The notes below the pieces were generated by a model, which saw only the letters and a list, made by a program, of their open reading frames with translations, was not told the origin of the DNA and did no database searches. A DNA stretch of 64,000 nt, from the NCBI RefSeq assembly GCF_003461625.1, contig NZ_QTXL01000003.1:186001-250000 (forward strand). Reading direction: 5' to 3'. The translations under genes were made by a program, and so were the position numbers. Positions 1 through 9,286 of this stretch are shown here, piece by piece. Each line of letters opens with the position of its first letter. Positions within the stretch are counted from its first letter, which is position 1. Origin of the DNA: Clostridium sp. AF15-31 (lineage in GTDB: Bacteria; Bacillota; Clostridia; Lachnospirales; Lachnospiraceae).

Positions 1-1
1 C

Positions 2-997
2 CTGGATCAGGCATTTATCTACATATTTATTATATTTATGGGAATACCTGCAACCTTTCTTTATAATATGGTTTCCGGTATCCTGCGTTCTCTCGGCGAC
101 AGTGTAACCCCTGTTGTCTGTCTGATCGCATCCTCCCTGTTAAATATCGTACTGGATATCCTGTTAGTTCGTCCGATGGGTGTCGCCGGTGCTGCTGTTG
201 CAACCGTTGTTGCACAGGCAATCTCCGGTGTCGGCTGTCTGATCTATATGTGTAAGAAACTCGGATATCTTCATTTTACAAAACAGGACTGGGCATTTAG
301 TATGCGCCACTGTCTGACCTTATGCGGTATGGGTGTTCCGATGGGGCTTCAGTACTCGATCACAGCGATCGGCAGTGTTATTCTTCAGGCTGCAGTTAAT
401 TCGATGGGTGAATCCGTTATCGCTGCCGTATCCGCCGGAACAAAGATCTCCATGTTCCTCTGCTGTCCGTTTGATGCCATGGGATCGACAATGGCAACCT
501 ACGGCGGACAAAATGTCGGTGCTAAGAAAATGGATCGTGTGGATGCCGGCTTAAAGGCATGTATCAAACTCGGTATTGCCTATGCGATTCTTGCATTTGT
601 ATTTATCCTGTTATTCGGCAAGAATCTGGCACTGCTTTTCCTGGATGCAGAAGAGACAGAGATCATCAAGCTTGTATATTATTTCCTGCTTGGCAACTCC
701 GGAGCTTACATCCTGCTTGCCCTTGTAAATATCGTCCGGTTTATGATTCAGGGACTCGGCTACTCCGCCTTTGCCGTTATCGCAGGTATCTGTGAAATGG
801 TTGCCCGTACGATCGCAGGCTTTATCCTGGTACCAAAATTCGGTTATGTCTTTGTAGCACTCGGCAGTCCGCTCGCATGGATATTTGCAGATATTTTCCT
901 GATTCCTGCCTATATCTATGTTGTAAAACGTCTTCGCCGCAAGTTCGGTCAGGAGACCCCGGCGATGCTGAAGCGTTGTCAAAAGAGCCTTGCATAA
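2..997 (+). CDS. MATE family multidrug/metabolite exporter (5' end outside window)
   Basis: C-terminal 331 residues of a polytopic membrane protein; the reading frame is open to the window edge, so the true start lies upstream and the first internal Met (base 38) is not the start. Visible are several hydrophobic segments separated by short polar loops and typical MATE features: a GIPATFLYNMVSGILRSLGD-type helix, PMGLQYSITAIGSVILQ, and a C-terminal half beginning near GMGVPMGLQ. MATE proteins are cytoplasmic-membrane Na+/H+ antiporters that export cationic drugs or metabolites; the substrate cannot be read from sequence. It ends in a strong bidirectional terminator shared with purA, which converges on it. 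No odd features apart from the truncation by the window. Confidence 0.9.
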   Translation: MDQAFIYIFIIFMGIPATFLYNMVSGILRSLGDSVTPVVCLIASSLLNIVLDILLVRPMGVAGAAVATVVAQAISGVGCLIYMCKKLGYLHFTKQDWAFSMRHCLTLCGMGVPMGLQYSITAIGSVILQAAVNSMGESVIAAVSAGTKISMFLCCPFDAMGSTMATYGGQNVGAKKMDRVDAGLKACIKLGIAYAILAFVFILLFGKNLALLFLDAEETEIIKLVYYFLLGNSGAYILLALVNIVRFMIQGLGYSAFAVIAGICEMVARTIAGFILVPKFGYVFVALGSPLAWIFADIFLIPAYIYVVKRLRRKFGQETPAMLKRCQKSLA

Positions 998-1029
998 TAT
1001 ATTCTAATACAGATTTTTCTATATAATCA

Positions 1030-1109
1030 AAAAACCATACCGGCAGCATATATATTTTTTATGTGATTTACCTATTCACCCAAATATATATGCTGTCGGT
1101 ATGGTTTTT
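1030..1109. terminator. Bidirectional intrinsic terminator between MATE gene and purA
   Basis: Arms 1030-1057 and 1082-1109 are 28 bp each and complementary except for one position. The stem starts with an A run and ends with a T run, so it can terminate transcription from either side. It sits between two convergent 3' ends. Confidence 0.9.
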
Positions 1110-1120
1110 CTTTTTATTTA

Positions 1121-2404
1121 TTATTTATTTCTGTAGATAATGTCGGTTCTCTTTGGTCCGTTTGAAACCATAGTAATCGGATATCCGATATGTTTCTCAA
1201 TGAACTCAATGTAGTTTCTGCAGTTCTCTGGAAGATCTTCGTAGTTCTTGATACCACGGATATCTGTCTTCCATCCCGGCAGAACCTCATATACAGGCTT
1301 TGCTTTCTTTAACTTAGCTGTTGTAGGGAAGTCTGTTGTTACTTCACCATCGATATCGTATCCGACACATACAGGAATCTCATCCAGATAACCCAGTACA
1401 TCAAGTACGGTAAATGCTACATCTGTTGTTCCCTGCATACGACAGCCATACTTGGAAGCTACGCAGTCAAACCAACCCATACGTCTTGGACGTCCGGTTG
1501 TTGCACCGTACTCACCGCCATCACCACCACGACGTCTTAACTCATCTGCTTCATCTCCGAAGATCTCGCTGACGAACTCACCGGCGCCTACAGCACTTGA
1601 ATATGCCTTTACTACTGTTACGATCTGCTTGATCTCATATGGAGGAATACCGGCACCGATCGCACCATAAGCAGCCAGTGTGGATGATGATGTAACCATA
1701 GGGTAAATACCATGATCCGGATCCTTTAATGTTCCGAGCTGACCTTCTAACAGAATTGTCTTACCTGCTTTGATCGCTTCATGGAGATATGCGGATACAT
1801 CACATACATATGGCTCTACGATAGCCTTGTACTCCATCAATGTTTCATATACTTCATCTACTGTAAGAAGTGGCTTCTTATACAGATACTCAAGCAGAAC
1901 ATTCTTGGATGCGATAACTCTGCTGATCTTATCCTTCAATTCTTCCTCTGTGTCAAACAGTTCGCTTACCTGGAAACCGATCTTTGCATATTTGTCTGAA
2001 TAGAATGGTGCGATACCTGACTTTGTAGATCCGAATGACTTACCGGCCAGTCTCTCCTCCTCGTACTCATCAAACAGAATATGATATGGCATAACCATCT
2101 GTGCTCTGTCTGAGATCAGGATCTTTGGCATTGGAACTCCCTTTTCTACGATGCTGTTCAGCTCTTTGAACAGAACCGGGATATTTAATGCTACACCATT
2201 TCCGATAACACTTGTTGTATGATCATAGAAACAACCGGACGGAAGTGTATGCAATGCAAATTTACCATAGTCATTTACAATTGTGTGACCTGCATTTGCA
2301 CCACCCTGAAATCTGACAATAATATCAGATGTTTCCGCCAGCATATCTGTTATTTTACCTTTTCCTTCGTCGCCCCAGTTGGCTCCGACAACCGCTCTTA
2401 CCAT
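1121..2404 (-). CDS. purA: Adenylosuccinate synthetase
   Basis: Cytosolic enzyme joining IMP and aspartate with GTP to give adenylosuccinate, first committed step to AMP. 427 residues, the usual family length. The N-terminus VGANWGDEGKGKITD carries the GDEGKGK P-loop with the catalytic Asp; the GGANAGHT IMP/GTP loop follows, and the C-terminal part has the TTGRPRR substrate loop. Start ATG is preceded by GAGG. The upstream side is divergent to a LysR-type regulator; downstream it faces the MATE gene across a terminator. The partner purB lies 1.5 kb away past the regulator, also on the minus strand but in a different transcription unit. A TATAAT box (plus-strand 2473-2478) lies about 70 bases upstream of the start. 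Confidence 0.97.
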   Translation of the reverse strand: MVRAVVGANWGDEGKGKITDMLAETSDIIVRFQGGANAGHTIVNDYGKFALHTLPSGCFYDHTTSVIGNGVALNIPVLFKELNSIVEKGVPMPKILISDRAQMVMPYHILFDEYEEERLAGKSFGSTKSGIAPFYSDKYAKIGFQVSELFDTEEELKDKISRVIASKNVLLEYLYKKPLLTVDEVYETLMEYKAIVEPYVCDVSAYLHEAIKAGKTILLEGQLGTLKDPDHGIYPMVTSSSTLAAYGAIGAGIPPYEIKQIVTVVKAYSSAVGAGEFVSEIFGDEADELRRRGGDGGEYGATTGRPRRMGWFDCVASKYGCRMQGTTDVAFTVLDVLGYLDEIPVCVGYDIDGEVTTDFPTTAKLKKAKPVYEVLPGWKTDIRGIKNYEDLPENCRNYIEFIEKHIGYPITMVSNGPKRTDIIYRNK

Positions 2405-2707
2405 ATTTTTATCCTCGCTTTCATGGCATTTTTCCGGAAATATCTTCCGAAATTGAACTCAATTACTTTTACATTATAGCATGTATGTATTATAAGTAAA
2501 ATCGATATTAATTATATATAGCATAAGTTGTACTTATATTTATTCTTTACAAATACACCGGTTCGGTTTACACTTTAAATATAACAATTAGCATAACTGC
2601 ATTTCTATATTTGATATCGTATATACATATACCTGATATATGCATATGCATGGCCTTAATAACGTTTTTACAATTATCTGTAATAAAATTAACCGGGAGC
2701 TTCGATT
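2405..2707. other. Divergent purA / LysR intergenic region
   Basis: 303 bases, AT-rich, no gene. For purA (minus) there is a TATAAT at plus-strand 2473-2478 with only a poor -35 (TTTTAC on the minus strand) 17 bases away. For the LysR gene (plus) TTTACA at 2546-2551 and TACACT at 2569-2574 are 17 bases apart. A short inverted motif ACCGG/TTCGGT at about 2558-2567 lies between them and could be a LysR-type site, but this is a guess. No riboswitch was recognised. Confidence 0.4.
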
Positions 2708-3586
2708 ATGAATATTAATTATGAATATTATAAAATCTTCTACTATGTGGCAAAGACAGCGAGTATCTCTGCTGCCGCCAAAGAGCTGTGCGTATCCCAG
2801 CCCGCTGTCAGTCAGGCGGTCAAATCTTTAGAACAGGCAATCGGTATCAACCTGTTTGTCCGGACGAAAAAAGGTGTATCCCTGACAAGTGCAGGCGAAC
2901 TTCTCTACAAACATGTAGCCGAAGGATACGAGGCAATCTCCATGGGCGAACAGCAGCTTGCCCGACTGATGCACTTAGAAACCGGCGAGATCCGGATCGG
3001 AGCCAGTGATATGACACTCCAGTTCTATCTGCTTCCGCATCTCGAACGTTTCCACCAACTCTATCCCGGCATCAAAGTACATGTAACAAATGCCCCGACC
3101 CCAAGTACGATCGATCACTTATTTGCAAATAACATTGACTTCGGTATCGTTACAACTCCTCTCCCACAAAATCCGAATATGGAGATTCGAAACGCGCGGG
3201 AGATTGAAGATATCTTTATAGCCGGTCCAAGATTTAACAACCTGAAAGGTAAAGTTCTCGACTATCCGGATCTGCAAAAGCTTCCGATCATCTGTCTGGA
3301 AAATGACACCAGCACAAGAGCCTATGTGGATCAGTTTCTTGCAAATGAAGGCGTCACGCTGACCCCTGAATTCGAGCTTGCAACCAGTGATATGATCGCA
3401 CAGTTTGCAAAGAGGAACCTTGGAATCGGATCGATCGTGGCCGACTTTGCCGGCGACTATATTGACCGTGGTGAGATCTTCCGGTTAAATTTCAAGAAGC
3501 ACATCCCCAAGCGGAACATGTGCATCATCAGCGACCGCAGGCGTGGCATGAGCATCGCCGCTATGAAGTTGATGGAATTGCTGTAG
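2708..3586 (+). CDS. LysR family transcriptional regulator
   Basis: 292 residues, standard LTTR length. Residues 1-60 hold the winged helix-turn-helix (KTASISAAAKELCVSQPAVSQ, then SLEQAIGINLFVR); from about residue 90 the periplasmic-binding-protein-like effector domain begins (GEIRIGASDM..LLPHLERFHQLYPGI). LTTRs bind DNA as tetramers and respond to a small-molecule coinducer, usually acting on their own divergent neighbour. The divergent neighbour here is purA, but control of purA by an LTTR is not established, so the target is open. Downstream lies foldback element 3662-3854 and then the convergent purB. Start ATG has GGGAGC 8 bases upstream. Confidence 0.92.
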   Translation: MNINYEYYKIFYYVAKTASISAAAKELCVSQPAVSQAVKSLEQAIGINLFVRTKKGVSLTSAGELLYKHVAEGYEAISMGEQQLARLMHLETGEIRIGASDMTLQFYLLPHLERFHQLYPGIKVHVTNAPTPSTIDHLFANNIDFGIVTTPLPQNPNMEIRNAREIEDIFIAGPRFNNLKGKVLDYPDLQKLPIICLENDTSTRAYVDQFLANEGVTLTPEFELATSDMIAQFAKRNLGIGSIVADFAGDYIDRGEIFRLNFKKHIPKRNMCIISDRRRGMSIAAMKLMELL

Positions 3587-3661
3587 CTTTCCTGTCATCC
3601 GATAATTAGTCCTTTAACTGTTAATGAACTTCTGAGCTATATTGATTATAACGCTATAACA

Positions 3662-3854
3662 AAATATCACATGAATTAATCAGGGATGCATATCCCCTTG
3701 TAATGACATTGTGAGGATTTCGTTATGAAGTGCACATTACCAGTAAATGCGAGTTAGCACAAGAGCATTTACGAATCAGGTATGTGCACTGAATAGAAAC
3801 CACAACACGTCATTACAGGGGGATATGCATCCCTAATTGATTCATGTGATATTT
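3662..3854 (+). repeat. Long foldback element, loop-motif family, copy 1
   Basis: Arms 3662-3713 and about 3802-3854 are nearly complementary, with core pairs such as ATCACATGAATTAATC/ GATTCATGTGAT. Inside, GGATTTC (3715-3721) pairs with GAAACC (3796-3801), then the asymmetric loop GTTATGA (3722-3728) faces GAATA (3791-3795), then AGTGCACAT (3729-3737) pairs with ATGTGCACT (3782-3790). An inner hairpin GTAAATGC/GCATTTAC closes it. Loop and helix layout match copies 2 and 3, but helix bases differ. It lies between the convergent 3' ends of the LysR gene and purB. Function unknown: structured RNA, mobile foldback or terminator are all possible. Confidence 0.8.
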
Positions 3855-3859
3855 AACTT

Positions 3860-5311
3860 TTATACGTTGATCTCAGCGGTCATGCCAAGTATGTCTTTAT
3901 TTGCATCAAGTACCGGCTTTACAACCTCTGTGATGAATTCTTCGGTCTGCTCCGGTGCGCGTCCGACAAAGTTCTTTGGCTCAAGGATAGCTTCGATCTC
4001 TTCCTTGGTCATGCCAAATGCAGGATCTGCTGCGATCAGATCAACAAGGTTATTTTCCTTGCCCTCTTTCTTTACAGTTGCGCCTGCCTGCATGGAGTAT
4101 TCACGGATAAGCTCATGCAACTCCTGACGATTGCCGCCACGTTTTACAGCATCCATCATGATATTCTCAGTTGCCATAAACGGAATCTCCTTCATGAATC
4201 TCTGATAGATAACCTTATCATATACAACCAGACCATCTACAACATTCAGGTACAGGTCTAAGATACCGTCGATTGCAAGGAATGCTTCCGGAACAGATAC
4301 ACGCTTGTTTGCGGAATCATCCAGTGTTCTCTCAAACCACTGTGTTGCTGCTGTAAATGCAGGATTTAATGCATCAGCCATAACGTAGTTTGATAAAGAT
4401 GCAATTCTCTCACTTCTCATCGGATTTCTCTTATATGCCATTGCTGATGAACCGATCTGGTTCTTTTCAAATGGTTCCTCGATTTCTTTTAAATGCTGTA
4501 ACAGACGGATATCATTTGAGAACTTATGTGCACTCTGTGCGATACCGGAAAGTACATTTAACACTCTGGAATCTACCTTACGGGAATAAGTCTGTCCGGA
4601 TACAGGATAGCATGCTTCAAATCCCATCTTCTCTGCGATCTTCTTATCGATCTGGCGAACCTTCTCATGATCTCCGTTAAAAAGCTCTAAGAAGCTTGCC
4701 TGTGTTCCTGTTGTTCCCTTACATCCAAGGAGCTTCTGCTGACCGATCATGTAATCCAGATCAGACAGATCTAACATCAGTTCCTGAAGCCATAAGGTTG
4801 CACGCTTACCAACAGTTGTTGGCTGTGCAGGCTGGAAATGGGTAAATGCCAGTGTCGGCAGATCTTTATATTCCATAGCGAACTTGGACAGTTCGTTGAT
4901 CACATTTAATAATTTCTTTCTGACAAGCTTCATAGCCTCTGTCATAACGATAACATCTGTGTTATCACCAACATAGCAGCTTGTTGCTCCCAGATGGATG
5001 ATGCCGGCAGCCTTTGGACACTGAACGCCGTATGCATATACATGGCTCATAACATCATGACGAACCATCTTCTCACGCTCTTTAGCTACATCATAATTGA
5101 TGTCCTCTGCATGTGCCTTTAACTCATCGATCTGCTCCTGTGAGATAACCGGCTTGCCGTTTTCAGAAAGGCCGAGTTCATACTCCGTTTCTGCAAGGGC
5201 GATCCATAATTTTCTCCATGTCTTAAACTTCTTATCCGGAGAGAAAATATACTGCATTTCTTTACTTGCATATCTCTCGCAGAATGGGCTTGTGTATCTG
5301 TCTGTACTCAT
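3860..5311 (-). CDS. purB: Adenylosuccinate lyase
   Basis: Cytosolic fumarase-superfamily enzyme acting twice in purine synthesis: it releases fumarate from SAICAR and from adenylosuccinate. 483 residues. The family signature is present (SSAMAYKRNPMRSERI, containing the flexible catalytic Ser loop), as are HLGATSCYVGDN and THFQPAQPTTVGKR. The gene starts 21 bases after purF stops, with GGAGAGG before the ATG, so purF-purB form one operon. Its 3' end lies six bases from foldback element 3662-3854, which may end the transcript. The purF promoter is the only clear one upstream. Confidence 0.97.
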   Translation of the reverse strand: MSTDRYTSPFCERYASKEMQYIFSPDKKFKTWRKLWIALAETEYELGLSENGKPVISQEQIDELKAHAEDINYDVAKEREKMVRHDVMSHVYAYGVQCPKAAGIIHLGATSCYVGDNTDVIVMTEAMKLVRKKLLNVINELSKFAMEYKDLPTLAFTHFQPAQPTTVGKRATLWLQELMLDLSDLDYMIGQQKLLGCKGTTGTQASFLELFNGDHEKVRQIDKKIAEKMGFEACYPVSGQTYSRKVDSRVLNVLSGIAQSAHKFSNDIRLLQHLKEIEEPFEKNQIGSSAMAYKRNPMRSERIASLSNYVMADALNPAFTAATQWFERTLDDSANKRVSVPEAFLAIDGILDLYLNVVDGLVVYDKVIYQRFMKEIPFMATENIMMDAVKRGGNRQELHELIREYSMQAGATVKKEGKENNLVDLIAADPAFGMTKEEIEAILEPKNFVGRAPEQTEEFITEVVKPVLDANKDILGMTAEINV

Positions 5312-5332
5312 TTTTACCTCTCCTGTATTTCT

Positions 5333-6808
5333 TTATTTTACTTTTGAATCTTCACCGCGTTTGAAATTCTCATGTTCTCCGCGGATATCTTCCTTTGGTG
5401 GCTCCATCGGATATTCCCCTGTAAAGCAGCCGTGGCAGTACTGTCTTCCACCGGAGATCTCTACCAGACGCTCCTTGCGAAGATAAGCAAGGGAATCGGC
5501 GCCAATGATCTTGCAGATCTCATCAACCGAACGGTTATATGCGATCAACTGCTCTCTGTCCGGGATATCCGTTCCAAAATAACAAGGATATAAGAACGGA
5601 GGCGAACTGATCCTTACATGAACTTCCTTTGCGCCAGCCTCGCGAAGCATTCCTACGATACGGTCTGAGGTTGTACCTCTGACAATGGAATCATCGATCA
5701 TGATGATACGCTTGCCCTTTACCGCTTCTTTTAATACATTTAACTTCACGCGGACACTGGACTCTCTCTGGCTCTGCTGTGGCTTAATGAATGTTCTGCC
5801 GACATAGCCATTCTTGACAAATGCCGTTCCGTATGGAATGCCGGATTCCAGTGAATATCCCTGAGCTGCTGCATTTCCCGATTCCGGAACACCTACAACC
5901 ATATCTGCATCTACCGGACTGTCCTTTGCAAGACATCTTCCCGCGATCAGTCGGGATTCATAGATTCCCATTCCGTCAAATACGGAATCCGGACGGGCAA
6001 AATAGATATATTCAAAGATACATCTTGCATGCTTCTCCTGACACATATCCTTATAGGACTGAACACCATACTCAGGCGAGATCGTTACGACCTCTCCGGG
6101 CTCTACATCACGGATAAATTCTGCACCGATCGTATCAAGGGCGCAGCTTTCCGATGCAAGGATATAGGCATTATCACGTTTTCCGATACAGAGCGGGCGG
6201 AATCCAAACGGATCTCTGGCTCCGATCAGCTTTCTTGGACTCATTACTACAAGTGAATAAGATCCCTTCACTTTTCTGAGTGCTTTCATAACTGCTTCCT
6301 CGGCACTTGCACTGTTCACACGTTCTCTTGCGATATGATAAGCAATAACCTCGGAGTCGATCGTCGTCTGGAAGATCGCACCTGTAAGTGCCAGTTCCTT
6401 ACGAAGCTCCGGCGCATTGATCAGATTACCGTTGTGTGCAAGACCAAGTGTACCTTTTACATAGTTTAAGACTAATGGCTGAGCATTTTCTATCGTACTC
6501 GCGCCGGCAGTTGAATATCTGACATGTCCGACACCGATATTTCCTTTTAATTTCTCAAAGGATTCCGGTGTGTACACCTCGTTTACCAGACCCATGCCCT
6601 TCATGGAGCTTACCTTCCCCTTGGGACCTTCCGTGTCTGATACTGCGATACCACAGCTCTCCTGTCCTCGATGCTGCAATGCAAACAATCCATAATAAAT
6701 GGAGGTTGCAACATCATTGTTGTCAAAATCATACATTCCGAAAACACCACATTCTTCATGCATCTTGTCATCATTCTCAAAATAATGGGATCTTATATTC
6801 TCGTTCAT
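5333..6808 (-). CDS. purF: Amidophosphoribosyltransferase (glutamine PRPP amidotransferase)
   Basis: First committed enzyme of de novo purine synthesis: PRPP plus glutamine gives phosphoribosylamine. 491 residues. Cys20 in EECGVFGMYD is the expected N-terminal nucleophile after removal of a 19-residue propeptide, as in the Bacillus-type enzyme. The glutaminase half holds HVRYSTAG and AHNGNL; the C-terminal phosphoribosyltransferase half holds the PRPP loop IMIDDSIVRGTTS. A C-terminal cluster HGCFTGEYP with other Cys residues fits the Fe-S containing Bacillus-type form. It starts a unit with purB: a promoter (TTGACA, 17 bases, TAAAGT) lies 38 bases upstream, in the 111-base gap after glmM. Confidence 0.97.
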   Translation of the reverse strand: MNENIRSHYFENDDKMHEECGVFGMYDFDNNDVATSIYYGLFALQHRGQESCGIAVSDTEGPKGKVSSMKGMGLVNEVYTPESFEKLKGNIGVGHVRYSTAGASTIENAQPLVLNYVKGTLGLAHNGNLINAPELRKELALTGAIFQTTIDSEVIAYHIARERVNSASAEEAVMKALRKVKGSYSLVVMSPRKLIGARDPFGFRPLCIGKRDNAYILASESCALDTIGAEFIRDVEPGEVVTISPEYGVQSYKDMCQEKHARCIFEYIYFARPDSVFDGMGIYESRLIAGRCLAKDSPVDADMVVGVPESGNAAAQGYSLESGIPYGTAFVKNGYVGRTFIKPQQSQRESSVRVKLNVLKEAVKGKRIIMIDDSIVRGTTSDRIVGMLREAGAKEVHVRISSPPFLYPCYFGTDIPDREQLIAYNRSVDEICKIIGADSLAYLRKERLVEISGGRQYCHGCFTGEYPMEPPKEDIRGEHENFKRGEDSKVK

Positions 6809-6845
6809 GTTTTGCCTCTCGTATTTTATTTTTTAACACACTAAG

Positions 6846-6874
6846 ACTTTATACGTTTTCTGTTTTTCTGTCAA
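6846..6874 (-). promoter_or_regulatory. Sigma-A type promoter for purF-purB
   Basis: Reading the minus strand, TTGACA (plus 6869-6874) is followed after 17 bases by TAAAGT (plus 6846-6851); TATAAA overlaps at a less ideal spacing. It sits in the only sizeable gap between glmM and purF. No PurR-like box or guanine riboswitch was recognised beside it. Confidence 0.6.
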
Positions 6875-6919
6875 TGTTGGAATGTGAAAAATTATTCCGG
6901 AAATTAACAGCCATTTTCT

Positions 6920-8272
6920 CTATATTGCATAACCTTTCTCTTTGATCAGATCTACCATCTGATATACATATTTGTTGCAGAGTTCATCACTCTCTGCTTC
7001 TACCATAACACGGATAAGCGGTTCTGTTCCGCTCTGGCGAAGAAGAAGTCTTCCGTCAGAACCAAGCTCCTCCGCGATCTTCTGATTTAATGCCTGCACA
7101 TCCGGATCATTCATAACCGCATCCTTACTGGATACCTTTACATTTACCAGAAGCTGCGGGAAGATCGTCAGGCTCTTGAAGCACTCTGATAATTTACATT
7201 TGCGTTCCAGAATAACTTCCATGATCTTCAAAGACGTCAATACACCATCTCCGGTCGTTGCATATTTGGAGAAGATGATATGTCCTGACTGTTCGCCGCC
7301 GATAGAATATCCATGCTCCATCATGGATTCAAATACATATTTGTCACCGACTGCTGTCTTATCATAGGAGATTCCCTTCTTATCCAATGCTTTATATAAG
7401 CCGAGGTTTGACATGATCGTTGTTACGATCGTATTCTTATTCAGTTCTCCGCGTTCCTTCATATAACGTCCGCAGACATACAGGATCTTATCTCCGTCTA
7501 CTAACTCGCCCTTATCATCAACGCACAGACAACGATCTGCATCACCGTCATAAGCAAATCCTACGTCCAGTCCTTTTTCTACTACGAACTTCTGCAGTCC
7601 CTCAATGTGGGTAGATCCACAATTTGTATTGATATTGGTTCCGTCCGGATCATTATTGATCACATAGGTCTTTGCTCCGAGTGCATCAAATACTGCCTTT
7701 GCAACCTGATAGGCTGCACCGTTTGCGCAGTCCAGTCCAACTCTCATATTCTTAAAGGATCGGGTAGGGATCGTCATCAGGTATCCCATGTAACGATTTC
7801 TTCCCATGGAGTAATCAACCGTGCATCCGATATTTTCTTTTGTAGCCAGCGGAATCTCCGGAATCTCACCATCGATATAACGCTCAATCTCTTCTTCAAC
7901 CGCAGCCTCTAATTTGTAACCCATGCCATTGATGATCTTGATACCATTATCATAGTATGGATTATGACTTGCCGAGATCATGATTCCACAGTCAAAACCA
8001 TCGGTTCTGACAATATAGGAAACACTCGGTGTCGGTGTTACATGCATCAGATATACATCTGCACCACTTGCCGTTAAGCCTGCGACCAGCGCATATTCAA
8101 ACATATAACTTGAACGTCTGGTATCCTTACCGATAACCACCTTTGCCTTGCCTTCCGGATTCTTCTTGCCATAATAATAGCCAAGATAACGTCCGACCTT
8201 GAAGCTGTGCTGTACAGTAAGATCCTTATTTGCTTCACCTCTGAATCCATCTGTTCCAAAATATTTACCCAT
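6920..8272 (-). CDS. glmM: Phosphoglucosamine mutase
   Basis: Converts glucosamine-6-phosphate to glucosamine-1-phosphate on the way to UDP-GlcNAc and peptidoglycan. 450 residues, the normal length. The active-site phosphoserine loop is ISASHNP (residues about 99-105), the metal loop is DGDADR, the sugar-binding GGEQSGH motif is present, and the C-terminal phosphate-binding RQSGTEPLIRVMVE closes the protein. N-terminal GKYFGTDGFRG is diagnostic of GlmM against other hexose-phosphate mutases. It starts 34 bases after the diacylglycerol kinase-like gene stops, suggesting cotranscription from the queD-side unit. Confidence 0.97.
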   Translation of the reverse strand: MGKYFGTDGFRGEANKDLTVQHSFKVGRYLGYYYGKKNPEGKAKVVIGKDTRRSSYMFEYALVAGLTASGADVYLMHVTPTPSVSYIVRTDGFDCGIMISASHNPYYDNGIKIINGMGYKLEAAVEEEIERYIDGEIPEIPLATKENIGCTVDYSMGRNRYMGYLMTIPTRSFKNMRVGLDCANGAAYQVAKAVFDALGAKTYVINNDPDGTNINTNCGSTHIEGLQKFVVEKGLDVGFAYDGDADRCLCVDDKGELVDGDKILYVCGRYMKERGELNKNTIVTTIMSNLGLYKALDKKGISYDKTAVGDKYVFESMMEHGYSIGGEQSGHIIFSKYATTGDGVLTSLKIMEVILERKCKLSECFKSLTIFPQLLVNVKVSSKDAVMNDPDVQALNQKIAEELGSDGRLLLRQSGTEPLIRVMVEAESDELCNKYVYQMVDLIKEKGYAI

Positions 8273-8306
8273 AACTGTAAACCTCTTTCTTTCAACTCAG
8301 TTTGAA

Positions 8307-9218
8307 CTACTTAACTTCTTCTTTTTCTTCTTCCGGTGATACCAGTAGAGCGATTGCCCGTCTGTGAACCGATATCTCTGATCTGGTATATTCTCCACCA
8401 TATTCACCATCCAGGGTCCATGCGATCGGCTCTTCGCTCTCGATCACAACACGATTCGTACGGAATGCCACCATATTCGTCTCATTTGTATTTCCAAGGA
8501 GCAGCGAATTGATGATTCTCTGGAGATCTGCAAAATTCTGGATCTTACGGATCAGAACTCCTTCGAACAAGCCATCGTCGAATTCAACTCCATGGCTGGT
8601 CAGACTCTTATATCCACCAACCGATACTGAATTCGATATCATACCGAACATGAACTCACCGGTATATGTCTGGTTATTAAATTCAATCTTCAGATTATAT
8701 GTCGGAACATTTACAAGACTTTTCATACCCTGTAATACATATGCAGCATGTCCTAAAATATTCTTCATATTCTGAGAGGTTGCATAAGATGTATCCGAAA
8801 AAATGCCAAACGCCGCAACATAGACAAAATAATTCTTATTCAGTTCTCCGACATCTACCGAAAAAGGTGCGGCCGCGACAAGCTGTTCCGCTGCCTCGAT
8901 TGCTTCCTTCGGAATCTCAAGGCTTCTGGCATAATCATTTGTCGAGCCACATGGGATATACCCCAGCGGCCGATTCAGTCCACATTCCATAAATCCCGTA
9001 ACCGTATTACCAAGAGTTCCGTCACCTCCGGCACATACGATCACATCGTAGTTCTCTCCTTCTTCTTTTACGACACGGGCAGCATCACCGACTCCCTGTG
9101 TCAGATAAATTCTGACTTCATAGTCTTTCTTACAAAAGACATCTATGACATCTATAAGACAATTCTTCAAAGTTGTTCGTCCCGCTTTGGGATTTACAAT
9201 AAACAGCATTTTTTTCAT
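8307..9218 (-). CDS. Diacylglycerol/lipid kinase family protein (YegS/DgkB-like)
   Basis: About 303 residues with the DAGK catalytic signature: FIVNPKAGR near the N-terminus and VIVCAGGDGTLGNTVTGF (the GGDGT nucleotide loop), then GYIPCGSTNDYARS. Enzymes of this family phosphorylate diacylglycerol or related lipids at the membrane; in Firmicutes they recycle diacylglycerol from lipoteichoic acid synthesis. The exact substrate is not visible. An in-frame ATG at 9224 is almost inside the GAGG ribosome site, so ATG at 9218, six bases after it, is the better start. It sits between queC and glmM in a same-strand run, spaced 69 and 34 bases. Confidence 0.9.
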   Translation of the reverse strand: MKKMLFIVNPKAGRTTLKNCLIDVIDVFCKKDYEVRIYLTQGVGDAARVVKEEGENYDVIVCAGGDGTLGNTVTGFMECGLNRPLGYIPCGSTNDYARSLEIPKEAIEAAEQLVAAAPFSVDVGELNKNYFVYVAAFGIFSDTSYATSQNMKNILGHAAYVLQGMKSLVNVPTYNLKIEFNNQTYTGEFMFGMISNSVSVGGYKSLTSHGVEFDDGLFEGVLIRKIQNFADLQRIINSLLLGNTNETNMVAFRTNRVVIESEEPIAWTLDGEYGGEYTRSEISVHRRAIALLVSPEEEKEEVK

Positions 9219-9286
9219 AATCATACCTCATTACTGTTTACAGGAACGCATTTATCCGATTGCTCTGTTCCCGTCCGGTTTATGCT

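Noticed and set aside
2405..2707. Purine riboswitch before purA
   Set aside because: No conserved purine aptamer sequence on the minus strand.
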